Positions 1 to 7,122 of a stretch of DNA of 60,850 bases are shown here, piece by piece. Source of the stretch: Marinibactrum halimedae. Lineage in GTDB: Bacteria > Pseudomonadota > Gammaproteobacteria > Pseudomonadales > Cellvibrionaceae. Both the position numbers and the translations under genes were made by a program. The stretch covers positions 1-60,850 of the forward strand of contig NZ_JAJQVM010000034.1 of NCBI RefSeq assembly GCF_021234875.1, given 5' to 3'. The first letter of the stretch is position 1, and the number at the start of each line of letters is the position of its first letter. The notes below the pieces were generated by a model that was given only the letters and a program-made list of their open reading frames with translations, was not told the DNA's origin and searched no databases.

Positions 1-257
1 GAATAGCGGTCCCGTATTTGGTACTCTATCTGATCATCGGATACATTGTATAAGTGCTGAAGTACGAGTACTTTGAACATCAGTAGCTCGTCATAGGCTT
101 TACGACCCGCATTGCTTTTTCGGTTTGACTTTCGTATTTCCTTTAAGGTCGGACGAAAGGCTTCCCAAAATATCAGTTTGTTGAGATGAACTAATGGATC
201 TTTTTCATCTAACTTGCGATACCTGTCATCTAAATCAAAAAAGCCGGGCTGAGACAT
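1..257 (-). mobile_element. IS5-family transposase, N-terminal part (cut by window edge)
   Basis: Reading the minus strand from an ATG at 257 gives MSQPGFFDLDDRYRKLDEKD followed by a stretch containing FWEAFRPTL and LVLQHLYNVSDDQIEYQIRDR. This is the typical N-terminal DUF772 region of IS5-family DDE transposases. The frame is open for all 85 visible codons and runs off the window, so the catalytic domain is not seen. Just upstream, around 315-327, lies GAGGTGCCCTA, which I take as the likely outer end of the element (inference; the other end is outside the window). The element appears to have inserted next to, or into, the small ORF that follows. Confidence 0.85.
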
Positions 258-346
258 AGAAGGAAACTCTTGAAATTTTTGAACAGTGAGATTATATCAA
301 AGTTGGGCTATTTTTAGAGGTGCCCTATAGATATTTAACTATTTTC

Positions 347-661
347 ATGATTTTCGTTGTAGTTGCCCCACCTTATGCAATTAGAGTGTTTAGGTTAAAA
401 ACATTTGAGAATCGAATATCTGAATGGTTTAAGAATAGTGGAATGAAATTTGGCGGGATGGAGCCTTTTGCCCTCTCTAAAAATGTTGCAAGCTCTAAAA
501 CATCGGCAGTACAACTGGTTATGAGTTGTATGTCAGAAGGTGATAAATATTGGTTTGTTTGTGGCTCTTATTGGCTTGGTTGTTATTCAAATCAAATTAT
601 TATTTATAAAGGACAGGCCTCTAAAAATGCCGAGAAAGTGGGGTTATTGTCCCGAAGGTGA
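347..661 (+). CDS. hypothetical small protein, probably truncated by the IS5 element
   Basis: About 105 residues from the ATG at 347. An in-frame GTG at 320 would start inside the presumed IS end and is unlikely to be original. The N-terminus is a short hydrophobic stretch (IFVVVAPPYAIRVF) that could be the rest of a membrane anchor, followed by a cysteine-containing soluble part (VMSCMSEGDKYWFVCGSYW). I recognise no family. The open frame reaching straight into the IS boundary suggests the 5' end of the gene was removed by the insertion. It may be non-functional. Confidence 0.35.
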   Translation: MIFVVVAPPYAIRVFRLKTFENRISEWFKNSGMKFGGMEPFALSKNVASSKTSAVQLVMSCMSEGDKYWFVCGSYWLGCYSNQIIIYKGQASKNAEKVGLLSRR

Positions 662-681
662 AGGCGAATTTTACTCTAATA

Positions 682-744
682 GGACACCCATGATAATTTG
701 ACATAAGCTTATTGGATGATCAAAATACAGGCACCCATTCATTT
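682..744 (+). repeat. paired RCACCCAT repeats ahead of the RAYT gene
   Basis: Two imperfect direct copies, AGGACACCCATGATAATTT (681-699) and AGGCACCCATTCATTT (729-744), lie in the 100 bp before the transposase gene. RAYT genes are usually flanked by short repeated or palindromic sites that the enzyme recognises, so these are candidate recognition sequences (inference). Confidence 0.35.
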
Positions 745-762
745 CAATCCTGATAAAAGCCC

Positions 763-1758
763 ATGACGAAAGCCCGAAAACAACAAATCTCATTAGAAGC
801 AACGCCTTATTACCATTGCGTCACCCGCTGTGTGAGGCGTGCGTTTCTGTGTGGGGAGGATCGACAGACGGGGCAATCTTTTGAGCATCGTCGTGGGTGG
901 ATTGAAGATCGCTTATTAGAGCTGCAAACGGTGTTTGCCATTGATATTGCTGCTTATGCAGTGATGAGCAACCACTATCATGTCGTGCTTCATGTGAATA
1001 AAGCTCAGGCAGAAAGTTGGAGCGAGCTTGAAGTGGTAGAGCGTTGGCAACGGCTATTTAAAGGAACGTTGTTAACGCAAAAATTTTTACGAAAAGAGAA
1101 ACTGGATCCTGCCGAATACGATGCGGTTAGTGAGCAGGTGGCGGTGTGGCGTGAGCGTTTAATGGATATTAGTTGGTTTATTCGCTGTACCAACGAATTT
1201 ATTGCTCGAAAAGCCAACGAGGAAGATAACTGCACTGGCCGTTTTTGGGAGGGGCGATTTAAATCTCAAGCGTTATTAGATGAAAAGGCGTTAGCGGCGT
1301 GTATGGCTTATGTGGATTTAAATCCAATTCGTGCCGCCATGGCGGAAACCCCAGAAGCCTCTGATCATACCTCTGTGAAAGCTCGTTGTGAAAAAGCAAA
1401 AGCGGCGACGTCTCCCAATCATAAATACCAGCAACCGAATACCTTAATGCCTTTTGTTGGTAACCCGCGAGAGCCGATGCCGGAAGGTTTGCCGTTTAAA
1501 TTGACGGCGTATTTAGAGTTGGTTGATTGGACAGGTAGGCAATTAAGAAATGATAAGCGTGGGGTGATAGATTCGCAATTGCCATCGATTCTTAATCGAT
1601 TGGAAATTGATATTAAGCATTGGTTGTATATGGCTCAGCACTTCGAGAGTCGATTTAAGGGGCTGGTAGGAGGTGTTTGTCAACTGAAAAAAGTGTGTCG
1701 GTCTTTGGGTATGAGTCGAACTCCGGGGTTATCGGCATGCCAATATTTTTTAGCTTAA
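763..1758 (+). CDS. REP-associated tyrosine transposase-like protein (Y1/HUH type)
   Basis: A 331-residue protein of the IS200-like Y1 transposase superfamily, RAYT branch. The metal-binding HUH-type motif is visible as SNHYHVVLHV near residue 70. The region RFWEGRFKSQALLDE followed by MAYVDLNPIRAAM carries the candidate nucleophilic tyrosine, near residue 187. The N-terminal YYHCVTRCVRRAFLC is typical of the group. RAYTs are usually single-copy domesticated transposases that cut repetitive extragenic palindromes as single strands. No partner IS end is seen, which fits a solitary RAYT rather than a full insertion sequence. The C-terminal 100 residues (LPSILNRLEIDIKHWLYMA) match the extension common to long RAYTs. 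Confidence 0.85.
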   Translation: MTKARKQQISLEATPYYHCVTRCVRRAFLCGEDRQTGQSFEHRRGWIEDRLLELQTVFAIDIAAYAVMSNHYHVVLHVNKAQAESWSELEVVERWQRLFKGTLLTQKFLRKEKLDPAEYDAVSEQVAVWRERLMDISWFIRCTNEFIARKANEEDNCTGRFWEGRFKSQALLDEKALAACMAYVDLNPIRAAMAETPEASDHTSVKARCEKAKAATSPNHKYQQPNTLMPFVGNPREPMPEGLPFKLTAYLELVDWTGRQLRNDKRGVIDSQLPSILNRLEIDIKHWLYMAQHFESRFKGLVGGVCQLKKVCRSLGMSRTPGLSACQYFLA

Positions 1759-1792
1759 ATTTTAATTTTTTGTGATGCAGGGATTAATTTAT

Positions 1793-2029
1793 ATGAATAT
1801 TAACATCATAAATGAGGTTGCGGAAAAAACAGGTTTGACAGAGAAAGAAATGTTGGAGGTGTTGGCTGTTGCCCTGTATAAGTTAAAAAAAATTAATGGA
1901 GTGCAGGGTGGAAAGATGATTGGGTCATCAGAGATAGAGTTTCATGGTTTGCTTGGAAAATACGGTCAATTTGTCAACTATGATGAAGATGATTTGGATA
2001 CTGACTTAGATAATTTGAGAGACTTTTAA
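1793..2029 (+). CDS. putative antitoxin of a PIN-type toxin-antitoxin pair
   Basis: A 78-residue protein starting at the ATG at 1793, chosen because AGGGA lies about 9 bases ahead. An upstream GTG at 1772 lacks such a site. The first half (EVAEKTGLTEKEMLEVLAVALYKLKK) reads like a small helical DNA-binding segment, and the C-terminus is strongly acidic (YDEDDLDTDLDNLRDF), as in many antitoxins. Its stop is followed after one base by the start of the PIN-like toxin, so the two are co-translated. The assignment rests mainly on this pairing. Confidence 0.6.
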   Translation: MNINIINEVAEKTGLTEKEMLEVLAVALYKLKKINGVQGGKMIGSSEIEFHGLLGKYGQFVNYDEDDLDTDLDNLRDF

Positions 2030-2030
2030 C

Positions 2031-2558
2031 ATGAATCAAGAAGGAAAGATTGTCGTTAGTGATACTACTGCTATTACTTATTTTTCACGAATTAATGCTC
2101 TTTTCATACTGAAGTCTCTTTTTAATCAAGTTTATATACCCGAAGCTGTTTACGAAGAGCTGACAAGGCAAGGGGATCACATACCTGGAGCCAAAGAAGT
2201 CAAAACATTAAATTGGATTGTTGTAGAAGAAGTTAAAAACATTGATGAAATTACAGCAAAATTTCGTGTTGAGCTTGACCCTGGTGAAAGTCAGGCAATA
2301 GGATTAGCACTTCACAAGCAAGCTGATTTGTTGGTTATTGATGAGAGAAAGGGGCGATCTGAAGCTGAAAATTTGGGTCTGAAAATAACAGGGATGATCG
2401 GTATATTTATAAAAGCTAAAGAAAAAGGTGTTATTGATCGCATTGCTCCTTATCTTGATCAATTAAGAAAAACTAATTTTACAATGGGACCTGCATTATA
2501 CGGTAGAGCTTTGCAGTTGGCTGGAGAGGGGCAACCGAAAAAGGTAAAAAATAAATAA
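2031..2558 (+). CDS. PIN-domain-like toxin (DUF3368 family)
   Basis: A 175-residue protein with the DUF3368 pattern. An early acidic motif SDTTAITYFSRI (residues 10-21) precedes YIPEAVYEELTRQG, then LDPGESQAIGLALHK and LLVIDERKGRSEAENLGL, and finally GMIGIFIKAKEKGVI. The D/E residues in these blocks correspond to the metal-binding acids of PIN ribonucleases. Such proteins are predicted RNases kept in check by a cognate upstream antitoxin. It lies about 25 bp before the dif site and is the last gene on this side of it. Confidence 0.75.
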   Translation: MNQEGKIVVSDTTAITYFSRINALFILKSLFNQVYIPEAVYEELTRQGDHIPGAKEVKTLNWIVVEEVKNIDEITAKFRVELDPGESQAIGLALHKQADLLVIDERKGRSEAENLGLKITGMIGIFIKAKEKGVIDRIAPYLDQLRKTNFTMGPALYGRALQLAGEGQPKKVKNK

Positions 2559-2583
2559 TTGATATTGCCACTGCCATTTTATA

Positions 2584-2611
2584 TGTGCGCATAATGTATA
2601 TTATGTTAAAT
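2584..2611 (+). other. dif: chromosome dimer resolution site dif (XerC/XerD target)
   Basis: This 28-bp site agrees with the E. coli dif at 27 positions, the only change being T for G at position 1. The XerC-side arm is TGTGCGCATAA (2584-2594), the central hexamer TGTATA (2595-2600) and the XerD-side arm TTATGTTAAAT (2601-2611). In gammaproteobacteria dif is normally unique and marks the replication terminus, where FtsK-activated XerCD resolves chromosome dimers. It lies in a gene-free 185-bp gap between the toxin gene and the convergently ending mesD. The E. coli sequence is recalled knowledge; the match is read directly. Confidence 0.96.
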
Positions 2612-2743
2612 TGCATATTAAGATACTTAGATATACACCCCTTCTCGCATAATTGACGAAGCTTCTAAATCGATATTATTTATCTCTATTCTGCAAAGTT
2701 AAGGCAGAGAGCGTATTCACAACCCTCTACCCGGTTTCTTTTA

Positions 2744-3772
2744 CTACATCAAGAGTTCTTTCCTCACGATGTCTGCACCTGCTCGCAAAGCGTTCAATTT
2801 GCTTCTTGCCACTTCACGAGACAGCGGCGCCATGCCGCAGTTTGTACAAGGGTAAAGCTTGTCGGCATCCACGTATTTAAGGGCTTCACGTAAAGTTGCG
2901 GCGACTTCTTCGGGGGTTTCGATGGTATTACTTGCCACATCAATGGCACCTACCATGACTTTTTTACCTCGAATCAGTTCGAGCAACTCAATGGGCACAT
3001 GAGAGTTGTGGCACTCTAGTGAAATAATATCGATATTCGATTGCTGCAATTTGGGAAATACTTCTTCGTATTGTCGCCACTCAGAGCCTAAGGTCTTTTT
3101 CCAATCGGTATTGGCTTTGATGCCATAGCCGTAACAAATATGAACCACGGTATCACATTTAAGGCCTTCGATTGCCCGCTCTAAGCACGCCATGCCCCAT
3201 TCACCGACTTCATCAAAAAACACATTAAATGCTGGCTCATCAAACTGGATAATATCAACACCGGCAGCTTCTAACTCTTTGGCTTCTTGATTCAGAATTT
3301 TTGCGAATTCCCAGGCGAGTTTTTCACGACTTTTATAATGATCATCATAAAGTGTATCCACCATAGTCATGGGGCCTGGTAAAGCCCATTTAATGGGTTG
3401 ATCGGTTTGCTGACGTAAAAACTTGGCGTCTTCAACAAAGACAGATTTGGGTCGGCTTACCGGGCCAACCACGGTGGGCACACTGGCATCATAACGATCG
3501 CGAATTTTAACGGTTTCACGCTTTTCAAAATCAACGCCGTCGAGGTGCTCAATAAATGTGGTAACAAAATGTTGGCGCGTTTGTTCGCCATCACTCACAA
3601 TATCAATACCTGCCTGTTTCTGCTCTTGTAAAGCAATTCGTAAGGCATCATGTTTGCCGTCAATTAATTCTTGATGTTGTAATTTCCAAGGGGACCACAG
3701 TTTTTCAGGTTCAGCAAGCCAAGACGGTTTAGGTAAACTGCCCGCAGTGGACGTCGGTAATAGTGTTTTCAT
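2744..3772 (-). CDS. mesD: folate-independent methionine synthase MesD (core MetE-like)
   Basis: A 342-residue protein equal to the C-terminal catalytic half of MetE. It lacks the N-terminal half that full MetE uses to bind methyltetrahydropteroyl-triglutamate. Zinc ligands are visible: H and C in VVHICYGYG, and cysteine in YPCTNCGMAPL near the C-terminus. Other typical blocks are TSTAGSLPKPSWL at the start, SDGEQTRQHF, and DIIQFDEPAFNVF. The adjacent upstream gene is the DUF1852 protein MesX, and this pairing identifies the protein as MesD. Published work on MesD describes methionine formation dependent on MesX and oxygen, with an undefined methyl donor. Start ATG at 3772; the 40-bp gap to mesX suggests one transcript. 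Confidence 0.87.
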   Translation of the reverse strand: MKTLLPTSTAGSLPKPSWLAEPEKLWSPWKLQHQELIDGKHDALRIALQEQKQAGIDIVSDGEQTRQHFVTTFIEHLDGVDFEKRETVKIRDRYDASVPTVVGPVSRPKSVFVEDAKFLRQQTDQPIKWALPGPMTMVDTLYDDHYKSREKLAWEFAKILNQEAKELEAAGVDIIQFDEPAFNVFFDEVGEWGMACLERAIEGLKCDTVVHICYGYGIKANTDWKKTLGSEWRQYEEVFPKLQQSNIDIISLECHNSHVPIELLELIRGKKVMVGAIDVASNTIETPEEVAATLREALKYVDADKLYPCTNCGMAPLSREVARSKLNALRAGADIVRKELLM

Positions 3773-3812
3773 AATGAATGCTTATCTACTTGAGTGAACT
3801 ATAAAATGTAAT

Positions 3813-4790
3813 TTATAGAGTGTAATTTTCAGACCATTGCTCAAGAACCGATTGGTAAGGTTTTATAAAGTGTTCTTCAGCAAACTTCCCTTGTTTAATC
3901 GCCAATTGGCTGCGCTCTTCGCGGTCATACACAATTTGCGTTAATGAATGATCTGGGTGTTTCAAATTAGGTTGATAGTGGTTCCCTGCCGCTGCATTCG
4001 CGTTATAAATCTCCGGTCGGTAGATTTTTTGAAACGTCTCCATCGTACTAATTGTGCTGATCAGCTCAATATTGGTGTAATCACTGAGCAAGTCACCCAA
4101 AAAGTAAAAAGCCAAAGGCGCGACACTATTGGGCGGCATAAAATAGCGAACTTCAAACCCCATTTTTTTGAAATACTGCTCCGTTAACGAAGCTTCATTG
4201 GGTAAGTATTCGATACCCAATACAGGATGTTGATTTTCAGTACGGTAATAAATTTTGTTATCCGAAACACTCAGACATACTACCGGCGCTTTCGTAAAAT
4301 TTTCCTGATAAGTGCTTGAGCCTAGAAAATCTTTAAACAGTTTTCCGTGCAGATCGCCAAAGTTATCAGGAATGCTAAAACCCGATTGATTTTTATTGTG
4401 ATCCTGCAGCAAAACACTAAAATCGTAATCACGCACGTAAGACGAAAAATTATTTCCGACAATGCCTTCAATACTTTTTTGAGTTTTATGATCGATAACA
4501 TTGGTTTTTAATATTTCAATCGACGGAAAATGTTGGCCATTGCCTTCGATATCAATATCCACAGAAATGATTTCCAGCTCGACAGAATAACGATCCCCCT
4601 TGGGGTTATCCCAATAAGCGAGCGCGTTGAAACGTCTGTCAATCATTCTCAACGCATTGCGCAAATTTTCCTGGCGATGCTCCCCTCTTGCCAAATTCGC
4701 AAAGTTTGTGGTGATCCGCGTACTGTCTGAAGGCTGATAGTTTTCATCGAAACAAATGCGCTTAATGGTGTATGTAAAACCTGTACTCAT
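3813..4790 (-). CDS. mesX: MesX, DUF1852 putative oxygenase partner of MesD
   Basis: A 325-residue DUF1852 protein, starting MSTGFTYTIKRICFDENYQP, containing TTNFANLARGEHRQENLRNAL and PVLGIEYLPNEASLT. DUF1852 proteins are almost always encoded next to a core MetE-like protein and are needed for MesD activity (family knowledge). It is the first gene of the mesX-mesD pair and faces a 97-bp gap to the metR-like gene, which reads in the same direction. No signal peptide, so cytoplasmic. Confidence 0.85.
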   Translation of the reverse strand: MSTGFTYTIKRICFDENYQPSDSTRITTNFANLARGEHRQENLRNALRMIDRRFNALAYWDNPKGDRYSVELEIISVDIDIEGNGQHFPSIEILKTNVIDHKTQKSIEGIVGNNFSSYVRDYDFSVLLQDHNKNQSGFSIPDNFGDLHGKLFKDFLGSSTYQENFTKAPVVCLSVSDNKIYYRTENQHPVLGIEYLPNEASLTEQYFKKMGFEVRYFMPPNSVAPLAFYFLGDLLSDYTNIELISTISTMETFQKIYRPEIYNANAAAGNHYQPNLKHPDHSLTQIVYDREERSQLAIKQGKFAEEHFIKPYQSVLEQWSENYTL

Positions 4791-4887
4791 TGTGATCTAG
4801 TATCCCGTTTCTGGAAATAAAATAGAGCAGGCCCACTTTATACGCTGATCATTACATGAATAAAATTGATTTTATCTCATGGGTAGA

Positions 4888-4900
4888 TGAATTTTTCTCA
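4888..4900. promoter_or_regulatory. candidate MetR box ahead of mesX
   Basis: TGAATTTTTCTCA fits the MetR consensus TGAA-N5-TTCA with one mismatch. It lies about 100 bp upstream of the mesX start, between mesX and the metR-like gene. This is a short and degenerate match, so it is only suggestive. Confidence 0.35.
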
Positions 4901-4987
4901 TGCTTTTGAGCAAATCACGAACAAGCGAACGCTTTTGATTGCCACTATGAAGAGGGTAATCTGAGAAATGGCAGTGATGGGAGGGGG

Positions 4988-5890
4988 CTATATTGCTTCT
5001 GTGGGGTGCTTGTAACTGCGGGCCAAATGCATAAAGGCTTTGAGGTATTCGATACCCCTATCACTGTCACGGGTACCCAAATAAATCTGCTTGGCGATGC
5101 CGCTTTTGCCCAAGCGCACGGCCGATAAGGGGAGTTTGGCGCAGTATTCTTGTGCCAGCCAGTGTGGCATTGCCGCCACGCCACGACCACAAGCGACCAT
5201 TTGCAACATGATGTCGGTGGTCTCAATGGTTTTATGCTGTTTAGGCACGATTCCTACAGGGTTGAGGAACTGAGTGTAAATATCCAGCCGATCTGTGGCG
5301 ACAGGATACGTTAATAACACTTCATCGTGTAGATCTTCTGGCCGAGCGTATGAGCAATTGCTTAATGCATGACCCTTAGGTACAACCAAAACTTGCTCAT
5401 AATCAAACACAGGATTAAAACAGAGGCCGGTTTTATTAAGTGGGTCTGGCGTGACCAGTAAATCAATTTCGTAATCCAACAACGCGCCAACACCACCAAA
5501 TTGAAATTTTTGTTTTACATCCACATCCACATCTGGCCAAGCGTCTAGAAACGGTGAGACCACTTTTAATAACCACTGGTAACAGGGGTGGCATTCCATA
5601 CCAATTCGCAATGTGCCGCGTTCGCCTTGGGCGATTTGCTTAAGCTTGTCTTCGGCATGATTTAACAGAGGCAACACGCGATTGGCGATATTGAGCAGAT
5701 ACTGACCGGCTTGCGTCAGTCGTAAACGCCGCCCTTCCCTTAACCAGATTTCGGTACCAAGGTTCTCTTCCAGCTTTCGCATGGTGTGGCTCAGAGCAGA
5801 CTGAGTGACACACAACTCTTTGGCCGCAGCGGTTAGCGATCCGTGCTGTTCAACGGCTTGTATCACCCTTAAGTGGACGCGTTCAATCAT
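4988..5890 (-). CDS. metR: LysR-type regulator, MetR-like
   Basis: About 300 residues from the ATG at 5890; an in-frame TTG at 5905 is a weaker start. The N-terminal winged helix-turn-helix is clear (GSLTAAAKELCVTQSALSHT, then LGTEIWLREGRRLRLTQAG). The effector domain has the MetR hallmark IGMECHPCYQWL, followed by DLLVTPDPLNKTGLCFNPVFDYE and VACGRGVAAMPHWLAQEY. MetR uses homocysteine as co-effector to activate methionine synthesis genes. Its position beside mesX-mesD, and divergent from a flavin reductase gene, suggests it controls both. Confidence 0.82.
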   Translation of the reverse strand: MIERVHLRVIQAVEQHGSLTAAAKELCVTQSALSHTMRKLEENLGTEIWLREGRRLRLTQAGQYLLNIANRVLPLLNHAEDKLKQIAQGERGTLRIGMECHPCYQWLLKVVSPFLDAWPDVDVDVKQKFQFGGVGALLDYEIDLLVTPDPLNKTGLCFNPVFDYEQVLVVPKGHALSNCSYARPEDLHDEVLLTYPVATDRLDIYTQFLNPVGIVPKQHKTIETTDIMLQMVACGRGVAAMPHWLAQEYCAKLPLSAVRLGKSGIAKQIYLGTRDSDRGIEYLKAFMHLARSYKHPTEAI

Positions 5891-5910
5891 ATTAAGTATG
5901 AGCAAAATTA

Positions 5911-5978
5911 ATCGATACGTGAAAATATACCATTTTTCTTCATTTTAAAACTCATTTAAGGTGCTGCTTATCGATACG
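5911..5978. promoter_or_regulatory. divergent promoter region with repeated ATCGATACG
   Basis: The gap between metR and the reductase gene holds two direct copies of ATCGATACG (5911-5919 and 5970-5978), 59 bp apart. It also holds an AT-rich partial inverted repeat GAAAA-N8-TTTTC (5921-5938). A regulator binding both copies is possible, but nothing identifies it. Confidence 0.3.
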
Positions 5979-5989
5979 GAAACAAAACA

Positions 5990-6790
5990 ATGGGTTTGTA
6001 TATGAACAACACTGCCACTACCGAGGCACTTCCGGTTTTCACTTGTGCTTGTCAGATAATGGATGTCACCCCTTTAAGTGCCAATACGTTTCAAGTTGAA
6101 CTACAGTCACCCACAGGCACAACTTTGCGCTACCAGGCAGGCCAATATCTGCAACTTGAATTAGACCTAAACGACGATGGGCAAACTCAATCACTGTTTT
6201 ATTCTATCGCGAATCGTTTTAACCCAGAGCAGCCCCGCCGCCTAGAGCTTTTCATTCAAAACAGCAGTGAATTGGCAGATAAAATTCTAAAACATCTATC
6301 CCAGCTCACCGAGAGTAACGAAAAAGTCAACGTCACACTGCCAATGGGGAAAGCGTTTTTACAAACAAACCTGAGTAGCACGCATCTCTTTATCGCCGCA
6401 GGCTCGGGAATTTCTAAGATTAAATGTTTAATTGAAGAAGCCTTAAGCCAGAAATCTGATGCACAGGTAAACGTGTATTGGTCGAATAAAAATATCGATG
6501 ATTTCTATCTAATGGAACAGTTTCAACATTGGGCAGTTCAGAATAAAAACTTCAGCTTCACCCCTATTTTAGAGTCGCCCCATCAATATTGGCTTGGTCG
6601 TTCGGGTTATATTTATGAAGTGATTGAAAACGACTTTGAGCGTCTTGATGAGACTCAGGTGTACTTATGCGGTTCGCCACAAATGGTCTATGGCACTATC
6701 GATAAGCTTAACTCTCGTGGCTTAAAAGAGAACCACTGCTACTCAGATGTTTTTGAATATGCGCCAAGAGATCAGAAAATTGCTATCTAA
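5990..6790 (+). CDS. Fre/LuxG-like NAD(P)H-flavin reductase
   Basis: A 266-residue ferredoxin-NADP reductase-fold protein. The flavin domain shows RYQAGQYLQLEL and the isoalloxazine-binding FYSIANRF. The nucleotide domain shows FIAAGSGISKIKCLIEEAL, VNVYWSNKNIDDFY and VYLCGSPQMVYGTID. There is no iron-sulfur cysteine cluster, so it resembles free flavin reductases (Fre, LuxG) more than multi-domain dioxygenase reductases. Because MesD needs MesX and oxygen, and this gene is divergent from metR, it may supply reduced flavin or electrons to MesX. That link is inference. Start could be 5990 or the in-frame ATG at 6002. Confidence 0.75.
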   Translation: MGLYMNNTATTEALPVFTCACQIMDVTPLSANTFQVELQSPTGTTLRYQAGQYLQLELDLNDDGQTQSLFYSIANRFNPEQPRRLELFIQNSSELADKILKHLSQLTESNEKVNVTLPMGKAFLQTNLSSTHLFIAAGSGISKIKCLIEEALSQKSDAQVNVYWSNKNIDDFYLMEQFQHWAVQNKNFSFTPILESPHQYWLGRSGYIYEVIENDFERLDETQVYLCGSPQMVYGTIDKLNSRGLKENHCYSDVFEYAPRDQKIAI

Positions 6791-7122
6791 GATAGTTAGC
6801 TATGATAACTTACAGTCATGATCTCGCAATCGATTTCTGAGGTTCTTTTTTATTCCCTCCGGTGTTTTTATTCTCTCTGGTGATAGGGGGCAGGCCGATG
6901 TAATCATGCCTTTGTTGGGTGATAAAGAGAGCTTTTCGCCACCGCTTCATTATTTATGTCTTTATAGTGAAAGTTTATCCGGTCTACCCAAAGAATAATA
7001 TCTCTATAATGATACTTTCTCGTAAGGCGTGAAATCGACAATACCAATTTTAAGAAATATAAGATTAAGCACACGCCTTAATCAATAACGCTGCCTGATC
7101 AGCAGCCCTAACGATAGTTGAA
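6791..7122. other. 332-bp intergenic region with an inverted repeat
   Basis: No convincing gene. A perfect 9-bp inverted repeat, TAAGGCGTG (7023-7031) and CACGCCTTA (7072-7080), brackets an AT-rich stretch. Closer to the next start there is a GCTG-CCTGATCAG-CAGC hairpin (about 7090-7106). These may be the promoter or leader of the propeller protein gene. Confidence 0.35.

Noticed and set aside
2653-2880. Plus-strand ORF after dif
   Set aside because: Mostly antisense to mesD; no ribosome site or recognisable product.
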